From the NCBI GenBank assembly GCA_002418055.1, contig DIDI01000028.1, positions 8,354 to 14,980 on the forward strand: DNA of 6,627 nucleotides, read 5' to 3'. This document shows positions 5,561-6,627 of this stretch, piece after piece. Below the pieces are notes generated by a model. The model was not told where the DNA came from, did no database searches, and was given only the letters and a program-made list of their open reading frames with translations. Within the stretch, counting starts at the first letter, position 1; the number at the start of each line of letters is the position of its first letter. Made by a program: the position numbers and the translations under genes. The stretch comes from Lactobacillus sp. UBA5804 (GTDB lineage: Bacteria; Bacillota; Bacilli; Lactobacillales; Lactobacillaceae).

Positions 5561-5827
5561 TTAAATAGATTTCTTAACAATCTTAACTAGACGGAAGCGC
5601 TTTGTACGAGACAATGGACGAGTTTCCATGATACGAACAGTATCGCCAATCTTTGCTTCGTTGTTTTCGTCTTGTGCGTAGTATTTCTTGGAATACTTAA
5701 TCCGCTTCTGGTATGTTGGGTGATCCTTATAAGTATCAACAACAACCGTAATGGTTTTGTCCATCTTGTCAGAAATGACGCGTCCTTGATAAACGTGACG
5801 ACGATTTCTTTCGATTGATTCGCTCAA
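5561..5827 (-). CDS. rpsQ: Small-subunit ribosomal protein S17 (uS17), TTG start
   Basis: S17 is an OB-fold primary binder of the 16S 5' domain and an early assembly protein. The 88 residues match the family. RRHVYQGRVISDKMDKTITVVVDTYKDHPTY (about 9-39) and the signature GDTVRIMETRPLSRTKRFRLVKIV (61-84) are clear. The start codon is TTG (5827-5825). SD AAGGGAG (5842-5836) lies 8 nt upstream, and the first in-frame Met is residue 22, inside the conserved domain, so TTG is the only sensible start. It follows rpmC by 18 nt and precedes rplN by 26 nt. Confidence 0.96.
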   Translation of the reverse strand: MSESIERNRRHVYQGRVISDKMDKTITVVVDTYKDHPTYQKRIKYSKKYYAQDENNEAKIGDTVRIMETRPLSRTKRFRLVKIVKKSI

Positions 5828-5835
5828 GTTAATAA

Positions 5836-5842
5836 CTCCCTT
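5836..5842 (-). promoter_or_regulatory. Shine-Dalgarno deciding the rpsQ TTG start
   Basis: Minus-strand AAGGGAG (5842-5836) ends 8 nt before the TTG at 5827. With no ATG near, this is the main evidence for initiation at TTG. Confidence 0.75.
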
Positions 5843-5845
5843 CCG

Positions 5846-6043
5846 TTAGTTGTTTTCTAGTTCTTTTTCGCTCAAAATTGTTTTAATCTTGGCGATGTTC
5901 TTACGGACTTTATGCAAGCGAGCAGTATTTTCTAATTGACCAGTTGCTTGTTGAAAACGTAAATTAAAAAGTTCAGCTTTATATTGCTTCTCTTTTTCAA
6001 CCATTTGATCAGTGGTTAATGCTCTGATTTCTTTAGCCTTCAT
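5846..6043 (-). CDS. rpmC: Large-subunit ribosomal protein L29 (uL29)
   Basis: L29 is a small helical-hairpin protein at the tunnel exit of the 50S, beside L23, near where SRP and trigger factor dock. I start it at the ATG at 6043-6041, giving 65 residues: MKAKEIRALTTDQMVEKEKQ is the standard L29 N-terminus, and the signature region LFNLRFQQATGQLENTARLHKVRKNIAKIKTIL follows (about 25-57). An in-frame GTG at 6055 would add four residues (VANL). It is disfavoured because AGGTGG (6057-6052), spaced 8 nt from the ATG, is the likely SD and contains that GTG. The gene overlaps the rplP end by 11 nt, suggesting coupled translation. Confidence 0.95.
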   Translation of the reverse strand: MKAKEIRALTTDQMVEKEKQYKAELFNLRFQQATGQLENTARLHKVRKNIAKIKTILSEKELENN

Positions 6044-6473
6044 TAGATTCGCCACCTACTTCCGAACTTTTAATAACAAACTTACATCTGATTGGCAGCT
6101 TGGTTGACGCAAGACGTAGGGCTTCACGAGCAACGCTTTCAGACACGCCACCAACCTCAAACATAATCTTCTCACGTTTAACAACGGCTACCCAACCTGC
6201 AGGTGCACCCTTACCAGAACCCATCCGGACACCAACACCTTTAGCAGTGTAGGACTTTTGAGGGAAGATACGGATCCAAACTTTACCGCCACGATTCATG
6301 TAACGAGTCATAGCAACACGCGCAGCTTCAATCTGACGGTTACTAATCCAATGTGACTCAAGGGCTTTAAGACCATATTCGCCAAAGGCAATGGTCTTGC
6401 CACCCTTAGCAGCACCACGCATCTTACCACGGAATTCTCGGCGGTGTTTTACACGTTTTGGTACTAAAGGCAT
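6033..6473 (-). CDS. rplP: Large-subunit ribosomal protein L16 (uL16)
   Basis: L16 is a late-assembly 50S protein that contacts A-site tRNA and helps organise the peptidyl-transferase centre. The 146 residues are normal for Bacillota. MPLVPKRVKHRREFRGKMRG (1-20), EARVAMTRYM-type helix residues EAARVAMTRYMNRGGKVWIRIFPQKSYT (49-76), and the PTC-proximal loop GVRMGSGKGAPAGW (81-94) are conserved. The tail SSEVGGESNEG (136-146) also carries the SD and start of rpmC in another frame. The ATG at 6473 overlaps the rpsC TAA by one base (TAATG) and is preceded by GGAGGA (6487-6482) inside rpsC. Confidence 0.98.
   Translation of the reverse strand: MPLVPKRVKHRREFRGKMRGAAKGGKTIAFGEYGLKALESHWISNRQIEAARVAMTRYMNRGGKVWIRIFPQKSYTAKGVGVRMGSGKGAPAGWVAVVKREKIMFEVGGVSESVAREALRLASTKLPIRCKFVIKSSEVGGESNEG
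6052..6057 (-). promoter_or_regulatory. Shine-Dalgarno of rpmC inside the rplP reading frame
   Basis: Minus-strand AGGTGG (6057-6052) is made by the Val-Gly-Gly codons near the end of rplP. It ends 8 nt before the rpmC ATG at 6043. It decides the start against the in-frame GTG at 6055, which lies within it. Confidence 0.65.
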
Positions 6474-6627
6474 TATTTGTTTCCTCCCTTCTTAGGTTGG
6501 TTCTTACGAGTTGGTAAAATTTCGCCACGGTTAACCCAGACACGAACACCAATTTCACCATAAGTCGTATATGCATTAACCCAAGCATAACCAATTTCAG
6601 CTCTAAGCCTGACTCTCACAACTATCT
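6473..6627 (-). CDS. rpsC: Small-subunit ribosomal protein S3 (uS3), C-terminal 50 codons; 5' part outside window
   Basis: S3 lies in the 30S head at the mRNA entry channel and has mRNA-unwinding activity with S4 and S5. Only the end of its C-terminal domain is here: LRAEIGYAWVNAYTTYGEIGVRVWVNRGEILPTRKNQPKKGGNK, then TAA at 6475-6473. GVRVWVNRGEILP matches the well-known S3 end G.KVWI..GEILP. The first six window codons read I-V-V-R-V-R, where bacterial S3 has the near-invariant T-V-P-L-H-T before LRA. The mismatch is confined to the last 19 bases (6609-6627), so these may not be genuine rpsC. Its last codons supply the SD of rplP, and the stop overlaps the rplP start. Confidence 0.93.
   Translation of the reverse strand, partial: IVVRVRLRAEIGYAWVNAYTTYGEIGVRVWVNRGEILPTRKNQPKKGGNK
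6482..6490 (-). promoter_or_regulatory. Shine-Dalgarno of rplP inside the rpsC coding end
   Basis: Minus-strand AAGGGAGGA (6490-6482) is formed by the Lys-Gly-Gly codons close to the end of rpsC. It lies 8 nt before the rplP ATG at 6473. With the TAATG overlap it indicates translational coupling of S3 and L16. Confidence 0.8.
6609..6627. other. Edge sequence that does not fit rpsC (possible adapter/transposase-end residue or mis-assembly)
   Basis: The plus-strand 19-mer CTGACTCTCACAACTATCT ends the window. In the rpsC frame it encodes residues that break the near-invariant PLHT motif, while everything from 6608 inward fits S3. It has the length and orientation of a Tn5 mosaic end (CTGTCTCTTATACACATCT) and matches it at 13 of 19 ungapped positions by my count. 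That is suggestive but not an exact match. Confidence 0.35.

Noticed and set aside
6053..6055. GTG as the rpmC start, giving a 69-residue L29
   Set aside because: The GTG lies within the probable SD, and only a weak GGA occurs before it. The ATG at 6043 matches the standard MKAKEIR N-terminus.
1..6627. Hidden mobile element, RNA gene, CRISPR array or novel accessory system
   Set aside because: Coding density is essentially complete with 16 recognised core genes, the longest gap is 26 nt, and no repeats or foreign-looking composition were seen.

Overview
This window is a stretch of the bacterial S10-spc ribosomal-protein operon, read entirely from the minus strand. In transcription order, right to left, it holds: rpsC (3' end only), rplP, rpmC, rpsQ, rplN, rplX, rplE, rpsN, rpsH, rplF, rplR, rpsE, rpmD, rplO, secY and adk (5' part only). 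This is the classic Gram-positive order, with the alternative four-cysteine S14 between L5 and S8. No insertion, mobile element, RNA gene, CRISPR array or unknown gene interrupts it. It is a conserved core region, not an accessory locus, and I see no undescribed system.

The organism looks like a Bacillota (Firmicutes), most likely a member of Lactobacillaceae, perhaps near Lactobacillus sensu stricto. Reasons are strong AGGAGG-type Shine-Dalgarno (SD) sequences before nearly every gene, a short 79-residue L24, the L16 tail ending SSEVGGESNEG, Adk beginning MINLILLGLPGAGKGTASE, and SecY with PSVWPGK in its C5 loop. GC content sampled by eye on four lines is about 40-48 percent. The family placement rests on remembered protein sequences, not on a search.

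Layout: positions 1-293 hold the N-terminal half of adenylate kinase; 304-1599 SecY; 1599-2245 L15 and L30; 2257-3705 S5, L18 and L6; 3731-4895 S8, S14 and L5; 4910-6043 L24, L14, S17 and L29; 6033-6475 L16; 6473-6627 the last 50 codons of S3. Intergenic gaps are 10-26 nt. Three junctions overlap: rpsC/rplP and rplO/secY through TAATG, and rplP/rpmC by 11 nt. There is no room for a conventional promoter or terminator between genes and none was seen, so the whole block is probably one transcript with strong translational coupling. The ribosomal proteins go to both subunits, and SecY forms the membrane channel used by ribosomes and SecA.

Points worth checking: (i) the last 19 bases do not encode the near-invariant PLHT of S3 and resemble a degraded transposase or adapter end, so the right edge may be an assembly artefact; (ii) SecY has Trp where the functionally key Arg of the C5 loop (E. 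coli Arg357) is expected; (iii) three genes start with GTG or TTG; (iv) C-terminal codons of several proteins double as the next gene's SD, most strikingly L16/L29; (v) Adk lacks the usual Gln after the P-loop.
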